A stretch of 64,000 nt of DNA from Dromiciops gliroides (Eukaryota > Chordata > Mammalia > Microbiotheria > Microbiotheriidae). The stretch spans positions 542,014,211 through 542,078,210 of the forward strand of contig NC_057861.1 of the NCBI RefSeq assembly GCF_019393635.1, in the 5' to 3' direction. Position numbers and translations under genes: made by a program. Positions 22,807-35,021 of this stretch are shown piece by piece; within the stretch, counting starts at the first letter, position 1; each line of letters starts with the position of its first letter. Below the pieces are notes generated by a model. The model did not search any database, was not told the origin of the DNA, and worked only from the letters and a program-made list of their open reading frames with translations.

Positions 22807-23485
22807 GTGTAATGTATCTTGATTGGAATGTTTAAAGTATTTTCTCTACTCTTATGTTTCCATTTACTTGTTTTTTGGGTAAGCCCATTAGGTGAAGTTG
22901 GGGAAACTCACATTTTTAGATTTTTCCGTCCTGAGTAGTGATGTCAAGATCCTTTGATCAAAAATTTTCTCTCTCTCTCTTTTTTTTTTTTTTTTTGGAG
23001 GGAGAGTAAAGGAACAGTAGAATCTGTTATTGGGATTTGAGTTGTAGTTTTAAAATTTGGCATTTATTTCCTTTGAATATGATTAAAGTGTAGAGTACAT
23101 GGGATGAGAAAATACTTTCTTGCCATCAGGGAGTAAAGTAGCTTTAGAGTTACAAAAAGAATGACCATGAACAGAATCAGACTGGCAAACTGAAGAAAGT
23201 TTTGGTTTTCTTTAATGATCTAAGGGAAAATGTTTGTGGTCTGGGGGGAAAAAAAAATTCCTCTGGCTATGTTTCTTTCTTTCTCCCATGCCCTTAGTCT
23301 GATACTGATCAGAAGCATTGTGAAAAGCCAGCCAGTAACTTGGTTGGATAGCTTGGGATTGTTGGCAAGGGTTACAATAAGTGGCTTGGGGATTCTACTG
23401 ATTTGAAGCTGGCCTACATTTTGTTTAAAACAATTTAATGTTTTATTGTATTGATTAGCCATCAATGTTGCATTCATTTTAACAG

Positions 23486-23693
23486 ATAATTCAGAGGATC
23501 CCAGTTTACAGCGATCTATTTCTGTGGCAACGGGATTAAACATGATTAAAAGGCAGAAAGTAAAAACAATCTTCCCACATACTGCTGGAAGTAACAAGAC
23601 ATTGCTTAGCTTTGCACAGGGAGACATCATCACATTGCTCATCCCAGAGGAAAAAGACGGCTGGCTCTATGGAGAACATGACCAAACCAAAGT
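23486..23693 (+). CDS. BAIAP2L1: BAIAP2L1 exon 10, most of the SH3 domain (about residues 319-388)
   Basis: This 208-bp exon has acceptor TTAACAG and donor GTAAGT. After [20 protein letters not shown] comes the SH3 core: [19 protein letters not shown], then the acidic loop [20 protein letters not shown]. The Trp in DGWLYGEH is the conserved ligand-groove tryptophan. In the family this SH3 domain binds proline-rich partners such as Eps8-type actin regulators. The last two bases (GT) join a G in the next exon to make Val. Confidence 0.96.
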
Positions 23694-23822
23694 GTAAGTC
23701 AGTGAGTTGTGTGCACCGTGGTTACACAAGAATTAGAATGACTATAACCCAGAGTAATTGTGGTATTTGGAAAAGTCCTGTTAGATTGCTGCTGCAATGA
23801 AATTTAGCAAGCAAAAGTAAGA

Positions 23823-24064
23823 TTGTTGTTGTTCAGTCATTTTAGTCATGTCCAACCCTTCACGAGGACATTTGATGTTTTCTTTGGCAAAGATACTGGA
23901 GTGGTTTGCCATTTCTTTCTCCAGCTCATTTGATAGATGAGGAAAACAAGGCAAATGGAGTCGAGTGACTTGCCTAGGGTCACATAGTGTCTGAGGCTAG
24001 ATTTTGACCCAGGTACCTCTGATGCCAGGGCAGGTGCTCTATACACTGAACCACCCAGCTGCCC
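23823..24064 (-). mobile_element. Long-type tRNA-headed SINE
   Basis: On the + strand: gttgttcagtcattttagtc, ggcaaagatactggagtggt, reversed head ccacccagctgccc. Confidence 0.85.
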
Positions 24065-24149
24065 AAAGATTTTTTCCTAGAAAGACTTTAAAACAGAAAA
24101 TAAAACCTTGGCCAGATTATATATATATATAGTTTTCTATGATCATTTA

Positions 24150-24392
24150 GAATAGAGGCAGTGTGGAGCACTGGATAGACACCCAGTCTCAGAGCCTGAA
24201 AAACCTGGGTTCAAGTCCCACCTCTAATACATACACTCAACAGTGACCCAGGGAAATTCACTTTATTTTTGAATGCTCTGGGACTTGCCCAGGGTCACAC
24301 AGTAAATGGCTGAGATCTGACTTGAACTCAAGAAGATGAGTCTTCCTAACTCCAAGCTGGGCACTTTATCCACTGTGCCACCTCACTTCTCT
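24150..24392. mobile_element. Two old tRNA-type SINE pieces, tail to tail
   Basis: 24150-24260 is + (ggttcaagtcccacctctaa). 24270-24392 is - (cttgcccagggtcacacagt, ccactgtgccacctcacttc). Confidence 0.6.
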
Positions 24393-24599
24393 AAGGCAAG
24401 TTTACAGTGAAGGAAAATAATAATAATAGCAGATGCATATAACCACTTTGAAGCTGACAAAACATTTTATACGTAGACACATGCGTACATGCAGAGTAAG
24501 AGAGAGAGAGAGAGAGAGAACAATGTGCATAATTTTATCTTCTAAGTATAGTCCAAGGCAAAATAATGTTAAGTTCCTAAAAAAAAAAAATACAAGGTG

Positions 24600-25020
24600 C
24601 TATGAGGGTTAAGTACAGGAAGAACTGACACACTGTTAAGGGAATCAGGCAATGTTTCATGGAAGAGGGAACACTTCAGATGTGCCCTGAAGGATAGGCA
24701 GGTAGATTTTTGACAGGGATGCAGGAGGAAGCCACTGCAAACAAAGAAACCTCACAAGAAGAGGCATAAAGGTAGGAGAAGACAGTGCATATTGAATAGT
24801 TCAAGTTGGCCAGAAAATAGATTAGGCCAAGGGAGCAGTGACAGATGAAGATTAAAAAGATAAAACGGGCCATACTGTGGAAGGCCTTGAATGCCAAATT
24901 GAGGAATTTGGACTTCATTAGGTAAGCAGTTGGGAGCAATTCCCATGTTTTTGAGTAGAGCATGATCAGAGCTGTATATCTATCTACCAGATATCTATCT
25001 ACCATTTCAATAAGGAGGGC
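24600..25020 (+). repeat. Old interspersed repeat
   Basis: tgccctgaaggataggcagg, ggaaggccttgaatgccaaa and gaatttggacttcattaggt follow the order of a widespread old mammalian repeat that I cannot name. Related sequence occurs at 40.43-40.5 kb. Confidence 0.4.
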
Positions 25021-25059
25021 CACCGTACCCTGCTCACCTTTTGAGATAAAAATATTACT

Positions 25060-25275
25060 GGAACAGTGAATAAAGTGTTAGACTTGGATTTAGAGAGAAA
25101 TGTTCAGATTCTACCTCAGACTTGCCTCTCTCGGCCTCAGTTTTTCTCATCTGTAAAAGGGGATAATAACAACTGCAATACTTAATTCACAGAGAGATTG
25201 TAAGGATCAAACAAGATGACATATGTAAAGTGCTTTGCAAACCTTAAAACACCACATAAAATCTGTTATTGTTGT
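25060..25275 (+). mobile_element. MIR-like SINE
   Basis: agacttggatttagag, cagtttttctcatctgtaaa, gtaaagtgctttgcaaacct. Confidence 0.6.
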
Positions 25276-25429
25276 ACTTATGTGCCAAAGAGAAATGTTA
25301 CCCATGATTTTTCATTTCAGACCTTCATATTTTTCTTTACTAGTCAAGCCTTATGGTAAATTATTTCATTATAAACAAAATAAAATTCAAATGAAAATAT
25401 AGGTGATGGTTGTTTTTTCTTCACTGTAG

Positions 25430-25507
25430 GAGGGGCTGGTTTCCATTATCATATACAAAACCACTAGAAGAAAATGAAGAAGAGACACTAAATGTGCCAA
25501 CTCCCAG
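25430..25507 (+). CDS. BAIAP2L1: BAIAP2L1 exon 11, end of SH3 domain (about residues 389-413)
   Basis: This 78-bp exon has acceptor CACTGTAG and donor GTAATC. It reads RGWFPLSYTKPLEENEEETL then NVPTP. The GWFP..Y signature is the last SH3 strand and 3-10 helix, which forms part of the proline-binding groove. An acidic stretch follows. The final AG begins a split Ser codon. Confidence 0.95.
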
Positions 25508-26307
25508 GTAATCATTTGAGTTGTTAGTTGTATTTCTCTATGCAGAATGCACTCTTTGCCTGAAAGTTTTATTGTCCAATACTTCTCCAGGTAGAGTCAT
25601 TATTCATTAACAGACCAGAGACTCATTGCATGTTGAATAGTAATAAAAAGCAGCTTCTAAGTTGTTATCACTATTCTGCATTTTTTACCTTACATTTATG
25701 TAATTCCTTTCCTTAAATCTTCTACAACATGAAAATAGTATTTCAGGCCCAGAATCTCCAAATAGGAGAGGAAGTCGATAACAGATTGAGATATTAAGAG
25801 GAAAGTAGATGATAATGTATAATATCTAACAAAAATAAAAAATTCATCTTAATTATTGACCTCCCTCACATATTTCTTCAGTACCTAATGTGTTCTAAGG
25901 AGGCCCATAACAAAACAAATGAGAAGGATAACAAGCATAATAGAAAGTGATAAAAACTATTGTACTTCAAGGGCCAGCGTACTGGTTTAAAAACAAACAA
26001 ATTAGGCCAATTTGATACCAGCAGTACTAAATACAACTGACATTTATTATGTGTCAGGGGCTTTAAATTTCAATGTATTTAGAAATCTCCCAGATATCAT
26101 AAATTGTTCTCTCTTATTCCTAATGCTTTTTCAGGATTTCTCAAGTGTCTAGTTATAAGTTCTCTCAATATATAGCCCTTTCTTTTTTACTTTGCAAATA
26201 AATTTAGTGCAGGTTCTGATCACTAGATATTAGAAGCTTTGTTGTTTGGACTGTGAGACATGATCTAATACATTTCTCCCCCTTCCCCTTCATTTTTTGG
26301 TTTGTAG

Positions 26308-26488
26308 CCCTGCACCTGTTAGAAGCATCAGTACAGTGAACTTAGCAGAAAAAAGTAATGTTGTCATCCCGCCTCCTGATTATCTAGAATGTTTGTCTGG
26401 AGTTGCTGCTGCAGATAGAAAAATAGATACTTCTTCGAAAAGTTCTACATTTAAACCACCAGCACCCAAACCAGAAATCACATCTCCT
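26308..26488 (+). CDS. BAIAP2L1: BAIAP2L1 exon 12, proline/serine-rich tail (about residues 414-474)
   Basis: This 181-bp exon has acceptor TTTGTAG and donor GTGAGT. It completes the split Ser and continues [20 protein letters not shown], then [10 protein letters not shown], and ends in a Pro/Lys-rich run [11 protein letters not shown] at phase 0. Reading through the donor meets a stop at 26516, so splicing is required. The following intron is 24.4 kb, the largest in the window. Confidence 0.95.
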
Positions 26489-26582
26489 GTGAGTAAAACT
26501 GACCAATTCCCAACCTGAACAGCAAAACCATATTCCCTAGGCTAGAAATATTTCACCTCTTGACACAATGAGGTCATTCTTT

Positions 26583-26800
26583 GTTGTTCAGTTGTTTCAG
26601 TTGTGTCCAATTCTTTTTTACCCCATTTGGGGTTTTCTTGGCAAAGATACTAGAGTGGTTTGCCATTTCCTTCTCCGGCTCAATTTATAGATGAGGAAAC
26701 TGAGGCAGACAGGATTACACAACTAATAAGGAGTTTAACTCAGGTCTTCCTGATTCTATATCCAGTCCTCTATTCTCTGCCATCTAAGCTGCCCTGAAGT
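26583..26800 (-). mobile_element. Long-type tRNA-headed SINE
   Basis: gttgttcagttgtttcagtt, tttggggttttcttggcaaa, reversed degraded head gccatctaagctgccc. Part of the middle is deleted. Confidence 0.82.
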
Positions 26801-27157
26801 CATTCCTACCAATACTTTTATCTCCTTCACGAACTTTAGGTAGTATCAATACAATAAGGAGTGTTTCCTCAATGCCTACCTTCCAGGTCCTTCTTTGTCA
26901 TACAACCCTTAACTTAAATAATTCTTTTGTTCTTGTGTTATCCTTTAATTGTTTACAAGCCATTATTCTCCTGCTGGCCAGATTGTTTTTTCATATACAC
27001 ATCTCTTATCAAGCTCTTCCCCTCTTCTTGTTTAAGCCACGAATGCACACTAATCCTTTGTCTAGTTATCTCTTTGGCTTTTCTTCATTTACCAATGTGT
27101 TGTTTTTTCTTTTCTGTAGAGCCACTCTAAAATTTAGGTTTACCTATGTAACTTACT

Positions 27158-27405
27158 GTTGTTTACTTATCTTCAGTCATGTCCAGTTCTTCATGACCCC
27201 ATTCTGGGTTTTCTTGGCAAAGATACTCAAGTGGCTCCCCATTTCCTTCTCTAGCTCATTTGACAGATGAGTAAACTGAGGCCAGCAGGGTGAAGTGACT
27301 TGCCCAGGCTCACACAGCCAGTAAGGATCTAAGGCCAGATTTGAATCCAAGAAGATCCTGACTCCAGACCAGGCACTCTATTCACTGCACCATCTAACTG
27401 CACTT
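27158..27405 (-). mobile_element. Long-type tRNA-headed SINE
   Basis: tcagtcatgtccagttcttc, ttgacagatgagtaaactga, reversed head cactgcaccatctaactgca. Confidence 0.8.
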
Positions 27406-27679
27406 ATTACTTATACATAAATCAACTCATTTTTATTATTCTTCACTTGACTCTTTAAAATATCTTTACTATCCTTATTTGACTAGAAAATAACTAAAGT
27501 TTTAAAGAGGATGAGGGCTGTTCATTGATTCCTTCCTATCTTAGGGACATGGGAAATCTCTGTGCTGGTTGGGCCTTTTCAGGAGGAAGAGTAAGTCTCT
27601 TCATAGTTGTACTCTGCTTCTGCTCACGACCTTTTCTCTTTTTACAATTCTGTTTGTTATATTAAATGGAGGAGTGACT

Positions 27680-27862
27680 TGTATAGTGAAAAGAGCAACA
27701 GACTCTGAGTCCTAAGACCTAAATTCAAATCCCAGCCTACTACATACTACTTGTACAAATTGGAGCCCGATGGGACCTCGTTTTCTTCATCTGTAAAACG
27801 AAGGGGTTCTACTTAAATGATCTCTGGTGCCCTTCCCAGTTTTAAATCTTCTGATCCTAAAT
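27680..27862 (+). mobile_element. MIR-like SINE
   Basis: gagcaacagactctgagtcc, ttcaaatcccagcctactac, ttcttcatctgtaaaacgaa. Confidence 0.6.
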
Positions 27863-28228
27863 AGGTTGTCCTTCATTTAGAGTTAACCTTGAGGAGTGTT
27901 GGCAAAACAAGTAGACTGCCTAAGCACTGAGCCATATTGTAGTGTATTTCAGTTCCCACAAGTTCAAGCTCTTGGATTCACATTGAGGAACATATTTCTC
28001 CCACATATGTTCCTTTAGATGAAGAGACCATATTTCATAATATTTATACCCTGTATTACTCTAAAGCTACTTTTAAAAGCAGTTCCTCATAAGAACTTAA
28101 TGCAGTATTGAAAGTAGACCTTTAAAAAATAAAAAGTAGGACTTTCCCATTTAGCTAAGGGAATACAATTATACATATGGCAATTGACTAAAAAGTTATT
28201 TGTTAGGGAAGAAAATTAAAGGCATATT

Positions 28229-28465
28229 TGTTGTTTTTTTCATTTTCAGTCATGTCTCACTCTTCATAACCCCATTTGAGGTTTTCTTGGTAGACATACT
28301 GGAATGTTTTGTCATTTCCTTCTCCAACTCATTCTTAGAGATGGGGAAACTGAGGGTTAAGTGACTTGCCCAGGATCACACAGCTAAGTGTCTGAGGCTG
28401 GATATGAACTCAGGTCTTCCTGACTCCAGGCCTAACACACTTATCTACTGTACTATCTAGCTAGT
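28229..28465 (-). mobile_element. Long-type tRNA-headed SINE
   Basis: cattttcagtcatgtctcac, cccatttgaggttttcttgg, reversed head tactgtactatctagctag. Confidence 0.8.
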
Positions 28466-28949
28466 ATATAGATATGTTGGCATGCATCTATCTATCTACC
28501 TATCTATGTATACACACACACACACATATGCACATACATATATACATGTATGTATTTGGTTTTTAACAAATTGTAATTATTTTATTCATGCATTCATTCT
28601 ATCAAGAATCTAAATTGAAATTCAGTTTCCATTGATGCAAACAAAACTATCATTTCTCTGGGCTGAGGAGGAGGGGGGAAAAGAAATTACTTTGGTTCTA
28701 TTCAATAACTAGGTGTTAAATTTGGAACTGGTCTCCACATAATTCTTGGGACACAAAAATAGTTTTTCACATGACAAAAGAACCTCTGTAGTGCATTTTA
28801 TAATGTTATAGTTTTCTTAAAAGTAACTGCATTTTACAATAAATTCAAGGTAGGGTTAAAAAAAAGTATATTCCTTTTGAAGAATTAATGGTTAATCTAA
28901 CAGTGCTTTTTAAAATGAAATAAAGAAATCTCAGCTAGAAAGTAAACAA

Positions 28950-29265
28950 TTCATTCAAGAAGCATTTATTAAACACCTACTGTAGACACTGGGGATACCA
29001 AAAAGAAAAATGTAAACACAATCCCTACCTTCAAGGATTGCAGATTTAGAGTTGGGCAAAATCTTAGAGGTCTTTAACTTAGTCCAAACCTCTCATTTCA
29101 CAAGTGAGGAAATTGTAGCCCAGGGAGATAAAATAAACTAATAACATACCCATGGCCACATGGCCACTAAATGTTAGAGAGAGGATGTGAACCTAGTTTT
29201 TCCTGACTTTACGCCTGACTCTTAAACAACTCTACCACACAATCACTCATGAATCCTAGAATAGA
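28950..29265. mobile_element. MIR/L2-tail-like repeats
   Basis: 28950-29045 has agcatttattaaacacctac and caatccctaccttcaaggat (L2/MIR tail type). 29055-29260 has a MIR-like block in - orientation with caagtgaggaaattgtagcc. Confidence 0.5.
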
Positions 29266-29619
29266 ATGATTTCATATTGACTTAGATTATGGACCTAGCA
29301 CACTTCTGCTTACCTTCTGTTGGGAAGAAACATACTCAGATGAGTAAATATGAACCATCTACAAATACATTACACAAAGTAATTTCCAGTAGGGGAGGGC
29401 ACTAGCAACTGGGAGGACAAAGAAGAGGCCTCCCATAGGAGGGGGCCCATGAGCTGACCCTTGAAGGGAGCATGGGATTCTGGGAGATGGAAGAATATGC
29501 TAAGCAACACTTGACTATCTGGCTAAGAGAGAGACTGGTATCTAGTTTTAAAAGCAAGAATTTTTATTCCTTTCTTATGTTTTTACTTCACGTATAAAGT
29601 GATGGTTAAGAAAATACAT

Positions 29620-29865
29620 AATAATAGGCAGCATTTCTATAACGCTTTGAAGTCTGCAGAACAGTGTATGTATATTGTCTCATTCCTCCTCACAACAGCT
29701 GTATGAGGTAGGGGTTATTATTATCATCCCCATTTTACAGATGAGGAAACTGAGGCTGAGAAGTCAAGTGATTTGCCTGTAGACATGTAGCTAGTAAATA
29801 TCTGAGTCAGGATTTGAACACATGTCTTCCTGACTCTGAATGTTCTGTGTTGTACCAACTCAGTA
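29620..29865 (-). mobile_element. MIR-like SINE
   Basis: ccccattttacagatgagga, gaggatttgaacacatgtc-like segment, cttcctgactctgaat. Confidence 0.6.
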
Positions 29866-29894
29866 TATATAATACACACATGCATATGTGTATA

Positions 29895-29901
29895 TGCATG
29901 C

Positions 29902-29952
<51 letters not shown>
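29895..29952. repeat. (TA)n(CA)n microsatellite
   Basis: A short TA run is followed by about 32 bp of CA. Confidence 0.95.
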
Positions 29953-29956
<4 letters not shown>

Positions 29957-30434
29957 AATGCATATATCACTGATTGTGAATTGATTATTTGGTATCTGAG
30001 ATCTAAATTTGTACCTTAATTTCTGAGTGTACCATGTAGATAAGGATATCATGAAAAGTGATCAGATTACATAACATGCAAATGAACTGACACCCATAAA
30101 ATATCTCTTTTTTTCCCCCTCTACTTCCTTGTATCTAAGTCTTTTGAATGGAGAAGTTCTAACAAGGAAAAGAATTGTGTATGTTATTGCAAGGTAATAT
30201 AACCAAGAAGGGTGTGGAGATGAAAGGGAAGAGAAGGGAAAAGTTAAGGTGTGTTTTCTTCTCCCTCCTACCCCCTAACAGCAAGCAGACGTGCTTAGCT
30301 CTCTGATTTGCTTTTGTCTCCCTCCATGTACTCCCTTAGTGAGCTAATTCCCTCTCTCATGACTTCAACTATCACCTTTCAGGAGATGAATTCCAAACTC
30401 ACATTTCTAGTCTTGACTCTTCATTGGAACTTCA

Positions 30435-30665
30435 AGCTGTTAATTGAGTTCAAATCCAGCTTCATATTCTTACTAGCTGTACAACCCTGGGCAAGTCACC
30501 TAACCTCTCCATGCTTCACTTTCGTCATCTGTAAAATGGGGATAATATTGCACCTTCCTTACCAGGGTTGTTTTGAGGATCAAATGAGATAATATTTCTA
30601 AAGTGCTTAGCTCAGTTCCTGGCACATAGCAGATGCTATATAAATGTTAACTATTGTTATTATTA
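30435..30665 (+). mobile_element. MIR-like SINE
   Basis: gttcaaatccagcttcatat, ttcgtcatctgtaaaatggg, agtgcttagctcagttcctg. Confidence 0.65.
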
Positions 30666-30729
30666 TTAATGGAAAGTTGGCTTAAAATCTGGCCACTAGG
30701 CTATATGGATTCCCAAGCCCAGAGTCAAC

Positions 30730-31600
30730 CTTGCCTCGGATGACCATATCTAATGAGTTGTCAAATCATATTAATTTTACCTCCACAAAAGTGCTTACAT
30801 GCATTCCTTTCCATTCACATAGCAGCCATCCTAGTTCAGGTCCTCATCTCCTTTCACCTGCACTATTGCAACTTTTTTTTTTTTTTTTTTTAGTGAGGCA
30901 ATTGGGGTTAAGTGACTTGCCCAGGGTCACACAGCTAGTAAGTGTTAAGTGTCTGAGGCCGGATTTGAACTCAGGTACTCCTGACTCCAGGGCCGATGCT
31001 CTATCCACTGCGCCACCTAGCTGCCCCTATTGCAACACTTTTGTTGTTGGACTCCCAGTTTCCAGTATCTTCTCTTATTTTTCCTCCACAAAACTGAACA
31101 AAATAATCTTCATAAAAGCATGACCTTTTCACTTCTCTCCTCAAGAATCTTCAGTGACTCCCTCTTTTCTCTAGAATAAAATACCTACTCCTCGGTTTGG
31201 CCTTTAAAAACCTTTCACACTTTGGCTTTAGCCTATATTTCCCATTGCTTCCCCATAGGCATGATGTATTCCAGCCAAACTGGCCTATTTATTGTTCCTT
31301 GAATTCAGCACTCCATTCCCTACCTCCATGCCTAGAATGCATACCTTTATCATCTTGGCCTCTTCAAGGACCGACATGGATCTCCTTATATATCAGATAT
31401 TTCCTATTGTTAGCACCCCTCCCTCCTAAAATTATCTTTTATTTACATCTCTGTTTATTTCCCCCATAGAATGTATTCTCTCTGAGGAGGACTGGTGTAC
31501 ATTTCCTGTTCACCCTTACCCTTGGCACTGTGCCTTATGAGTAGTAGGCTGCTTGGTAGATATTTGCTGGAGTGTGTTGAATATTTTTCACCTTTTTGGG
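30730..31600 (+). mobile_element. L2-like LINE 3' part, interrupted by a SINE
   Basis: It runs in order: cttcagtgactccctctttt, ccagccaaactggcctattt, tccatgcctagaatgcatac, and a tail with tggcactgtgcc. These are old L2 tail features. The SINE at 30872-31027 sits inside it. Confidence 0.6.
30872..31027 (-). mobile_element. tRNA-headed SINE
   Basis: Reverse copy between ctattgcaact and ctattgcaaca. The head ccactgcgccacctagctgc is intact. Confidence 0.92.
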
Positions 31601-32139
31601 GGGTTGTTTTTGTGTAAACTTTAGTATTGCATTTAATCATTTTTTTATATATTTGAAGATAAAGACAAACTCAGTTTTGGTCATGGCATGTCCATCATTT
31701 GGAAAAAAAATCAGTAGCATCTTCAAGAGGATTCAATTTTTAATATATGATTGATGGGCTATTTCTATACCTCTATGAATCAAAATAAATGCTGAGGATT
31801 ATGCAACAGTTAATAAGTTGCATAAAGTAAAAAAGAACCACTGTCTACTATAGAGACATTTCATTTTAATTTCTTTTCATATTTTAATGAACTCATTTAC
31901 CTCTTCCAGGGACAAAAAGAAAATGTGTTGGTTTTGTACATATTCATAAATTGGAAAATGATTGTTTTTCTGATCTGGAAGTTAATGAAAGGGGTAGGGG
32001 AAAGATACTTTCTTGTTCCAAGTAACTATCAACTGAGTTTTGAGATTTGGGAGGGAAAACATGCGGTTCCTTAGAGCTAGAAACATAACCTAGTAACAGA
32101 GACAGAACAAGATATTTGTGTTTCCTTAGCAAGTTTTGA

Positions 32140-32765
32140 AAATTGGGCTTTGTTGGAAAACAATTTGGAACTATGCCCAAAGGGCTATAAAACTGTGTAT
32201 ACCCTTTGACCCAGAAATCCCAAGAGATCATAAAAAAGGGAAAAGGACTCACCTGTGCAAAAATATTTATAACAACTCTTTTTGTGGTGGCAAAGAATTG
32301 GAAATTGAGGGGATACCCATCAATTGGGGAATGGCTGAATAAGTTGTGGTATATGAATATAATGGAATACTGTTGTGCTATAAGAAATGATGAGCAGGCA
32401 GATTTCAGAAAAACCTGGACTTACATGAACTGATGCTGAGTGAAGTGAGAAGAACCAAGAGAACATTGTACACAGTAATAGCAACATTGTATGATGATCA
32501 ACTATGATAGACTTAGCTCTTCTCAGCAATACAGTGATCCAAGATAATTCCAGGACTTATGATGAAAAATGTTCTCCACATCCAGAGGAAGAATTATGGA
32601 GTCTTGATGCAGATTGAGGCATGCTATTTTTGCTTGTTTTTTTGTTTTTTCTTTCTCGTAGTTTTTCACTTTTGTTCTGATTTCTCTTTCACAGCATGAC
32701 TAATGTGAAAATGTTGGTTTTTGGGGGTTTTTTTACAAAAAAAAACACTACCAGCAAAAAAAAGA
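32140..32765 (+). mobile_element. 5'-truncated L1-like LINE
   Basis: It encodes AKNWKLRGYPSIGEWLNKLW and EYCCAIRNDEQADFRKTWTY with frameshifts, then the 3' UTR with ttcacagcatgactaatgtg and an A-rich end. It is the same family as the 18.0-19.0 kb copies. Confidence 0.7.
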
Positions 32766-32804
32766 AAGAAAAGAAAATTGTGCCTTGACTATAACATAAG
32801 GAAG

Positions 32805-33042
32805 TACAAGGCAGAACGGCTTAGCGGATAGAATACTGAACTTGAAAGTCAGAAAGACCAGGGGCCAAATCTCATGTTCGTTAACTTATTAACTGTGTTG
32901 ACCCCAAGCCTCAGTTTCTTCATCTGTAAAATTGGAATAATAATACCTACTTTGCAGAGTTGTTATGAGCCTCCAACAAAAAGAAAGCAGTAGAGCGCTT
33001 AGCTTAAAGCTGTCTATAAATCTGAGCCATCATTTTTATCAC
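32805..33042 (+). mobile_element. MIR-like SINE
   Basis: agcggatagaatactgaact, cctcagtttcttcatctgta, gcgcttagcttaaagctgtc. Confidence 0.5.
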
Positions 33043-33130
33043 AAATGATACATGTCTAGCATTTGAAACAAATGAAATACATTTGAAAGCAGATTTGGGG
33101 GCATTTAAAATGTGCACACTTAGTTTTTTG

Positions 33131-33285
33131 TTTTTTTGTTTTTGTTTTTGCAGGGCAATGAGGGTTAAGTGACTTGCCCAGGGTCACACAGCTATTAAGT
33201 GTCACGTGTGTGAGGTCATATTTGAACTCAGGTCCTCCTAAATCCTGGGCCGGTGCTCTATCCACTGTGCCATCTAGCTGCCCCA
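33131..33285 (-). mobile_element. tRNA-headed SINE, first of a tandem pair
   Basis: The reverse copy lies after cacacttagttttttg and before cacacttaattttg. Confidence 0.88.
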
Positions 33286-33301
33286 TCACACTTAATTTTG
33301 T

Positions 33302-33457
33302 TTTGTTTGGTTTTTTTTTTTAAGTGAGGCAATTGGGGTTAAGTGACTTGCCCAGGGTCACACAGCTAGTAAGTGTTAAGTGTGAGGCCGGATTTGAACT
33401 CGGGTACTCCTGATTCCAGGGCCGGTGCTCTATCCACTGCGCCACCTAGCTGCTCCT
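33302..33457 (-). mobile_element. tRNA-headed SINE, second of a tandem pair
   Basis: The reverse copy lies after cacacttaattttg and before cacacgtagtttttt. Confidence 0.88.
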
Positions 33458-34679
33458 CACACGTAGTTTTTTAAACCCAGCTTTAAAGGGTGAGCTTCGC
33501 TGTGCTCTTCCTAACTTTGCTTGCTTTACAGCTGCCCATAGCCAGTGGATCCCTTTTCTGCCCATGTTGTCTGAATGCTGATAACCTTTCCTTAAGGACT
33601 ACTTATTGTGTGACCTTGCTGCTGCTTCTATTTCTCTTGTTTTCCATCTGCAGACTAATCTGTCCCTGGGAAAGGGAGAGCAATAATTGTGTTTAAAAAT
33701 GGAAAACAATCATATAAAACTAAAAGTACTTTGCCATTATGGTTAAATTATTCCTGCTGTTGTAAAATTACTTGGAGCTAACTTCCATCACTGATGCAGA
33801 AGGCGATTTGTGCATTTGATACAAAGGTTTAGATCTTTCCTATCCTAAAAAGAAAACCCATCCACTGGAATTTTTTTTTTTTTTTGGTGAAATGCAACCA
33901 GCTATGAGTCAGTATACATTTGTTACTTATTCATTTGTTAAATTTGTGCTCAAGAGGTCAATCTCAATACAGTATTTCGCAGTGCTCCAGTCAAATGAGA
34001 TAGTCTAAGGATGTAGCTGTCAGCAAATAGGTCATCATCAGTGAGGACAGAAAGAAAGCAAGAGTTATTCCAAAGGAAATAATTCCAACAGGTGAAATTA
34101 CTCCTATTTATAATAATCAGCCTCTGGCAAAGACAGCAGGAGACACATGATCTGGCTATCTTTGTCTCTGGAAGCCTAGGGAAAAATTGGATGTGCTTCA
34201 AGAAATGAAAGCAGGGAAAGTACAGATCATACAAAGTAGAACAATGAGCCATTCACATGTTTGATCCAGAATTTAACGGTCAAGGAACACTTATTGTAGC
34301 TGAAAACAAAACATAAATTACCTGGAGAAGAGTCTTCCAAAGCCCATAGAGTTGGAGAGAGGAAATGTTCGACTTTGCTGAGGAGGGGGTGGAGATAAAT
34401 GTCAAAATCAAAAAGAAGAAGGAAGTTCTTCTAACATTTATTTACCTAGAAGATAATTATCTCCCCCTTCCTCAGCCACAGCCTATTGATCAACTGAGGA
34501 TGTTGGAAAGATAGGTCAGAATTCAGCCTGTGCACTGGAGCAGACAGTTTATGGTTCTCTAGAAAACTTTCAAAACCTTGTATCCTCCCAAAATGTAATA
34601 AATTTACTTCTCCCTGCACACACAGACAACCATTGAAATTCTTAAATTCAGATAAATAGAAATCTCTGCTACCAAGTAT

Positions 34680-34852
34680 AGGTTCAGAAATTTAGAGCTG
34701 GAAGGAGCTTTAGAGGGCCTTTAGTGTTAGAGTGGAAGAAACTGAGGCCCAGAGGGATTGAAATTTGCCCAAGGTCACACAACTAAGAGGTGGCAGAGCC
34801 AGTGTCTTCCTGACTCCAAGTTTAGCAATCTTTCCACTGCACCTCTTAGAAT
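34680..34852 (-). mobile_element. MIR-like SINE
   Basis: gaaatttagagctggaagga, agtggaagaaactgaggccc, ccaaggtcacacaactaaga. Confidence 0.55.
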
Positions 34853-34947
34853 GCTTGTTCTTGAACCTGTTCACCTGGAAAATATTGTCACCTGCCCTAA
34901 GGTAGTTGTGCTGCCAGGGCTAAAATGTGACTCAAAGAAGAAATATA

Positions 34948-34949
<2 letters not shown>

Positions 34950-35018
<69 letters not shown>
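34950..35018. repeat. (TC)n microsatellite
   Basis: About 68 bp of uninterrupted TC, ending in a T-run. Confidence 0.97.

Positions 35019-35021
<3 letters not shown>

Noticed and set aside
29724..30052. Cys/Val or Leu/Ser low-complexity frames over microsatellites (also 15011, 34758, 49488)
   Set aside because: Translations of (GT)n, (CA)n and (TC)n tracts only.
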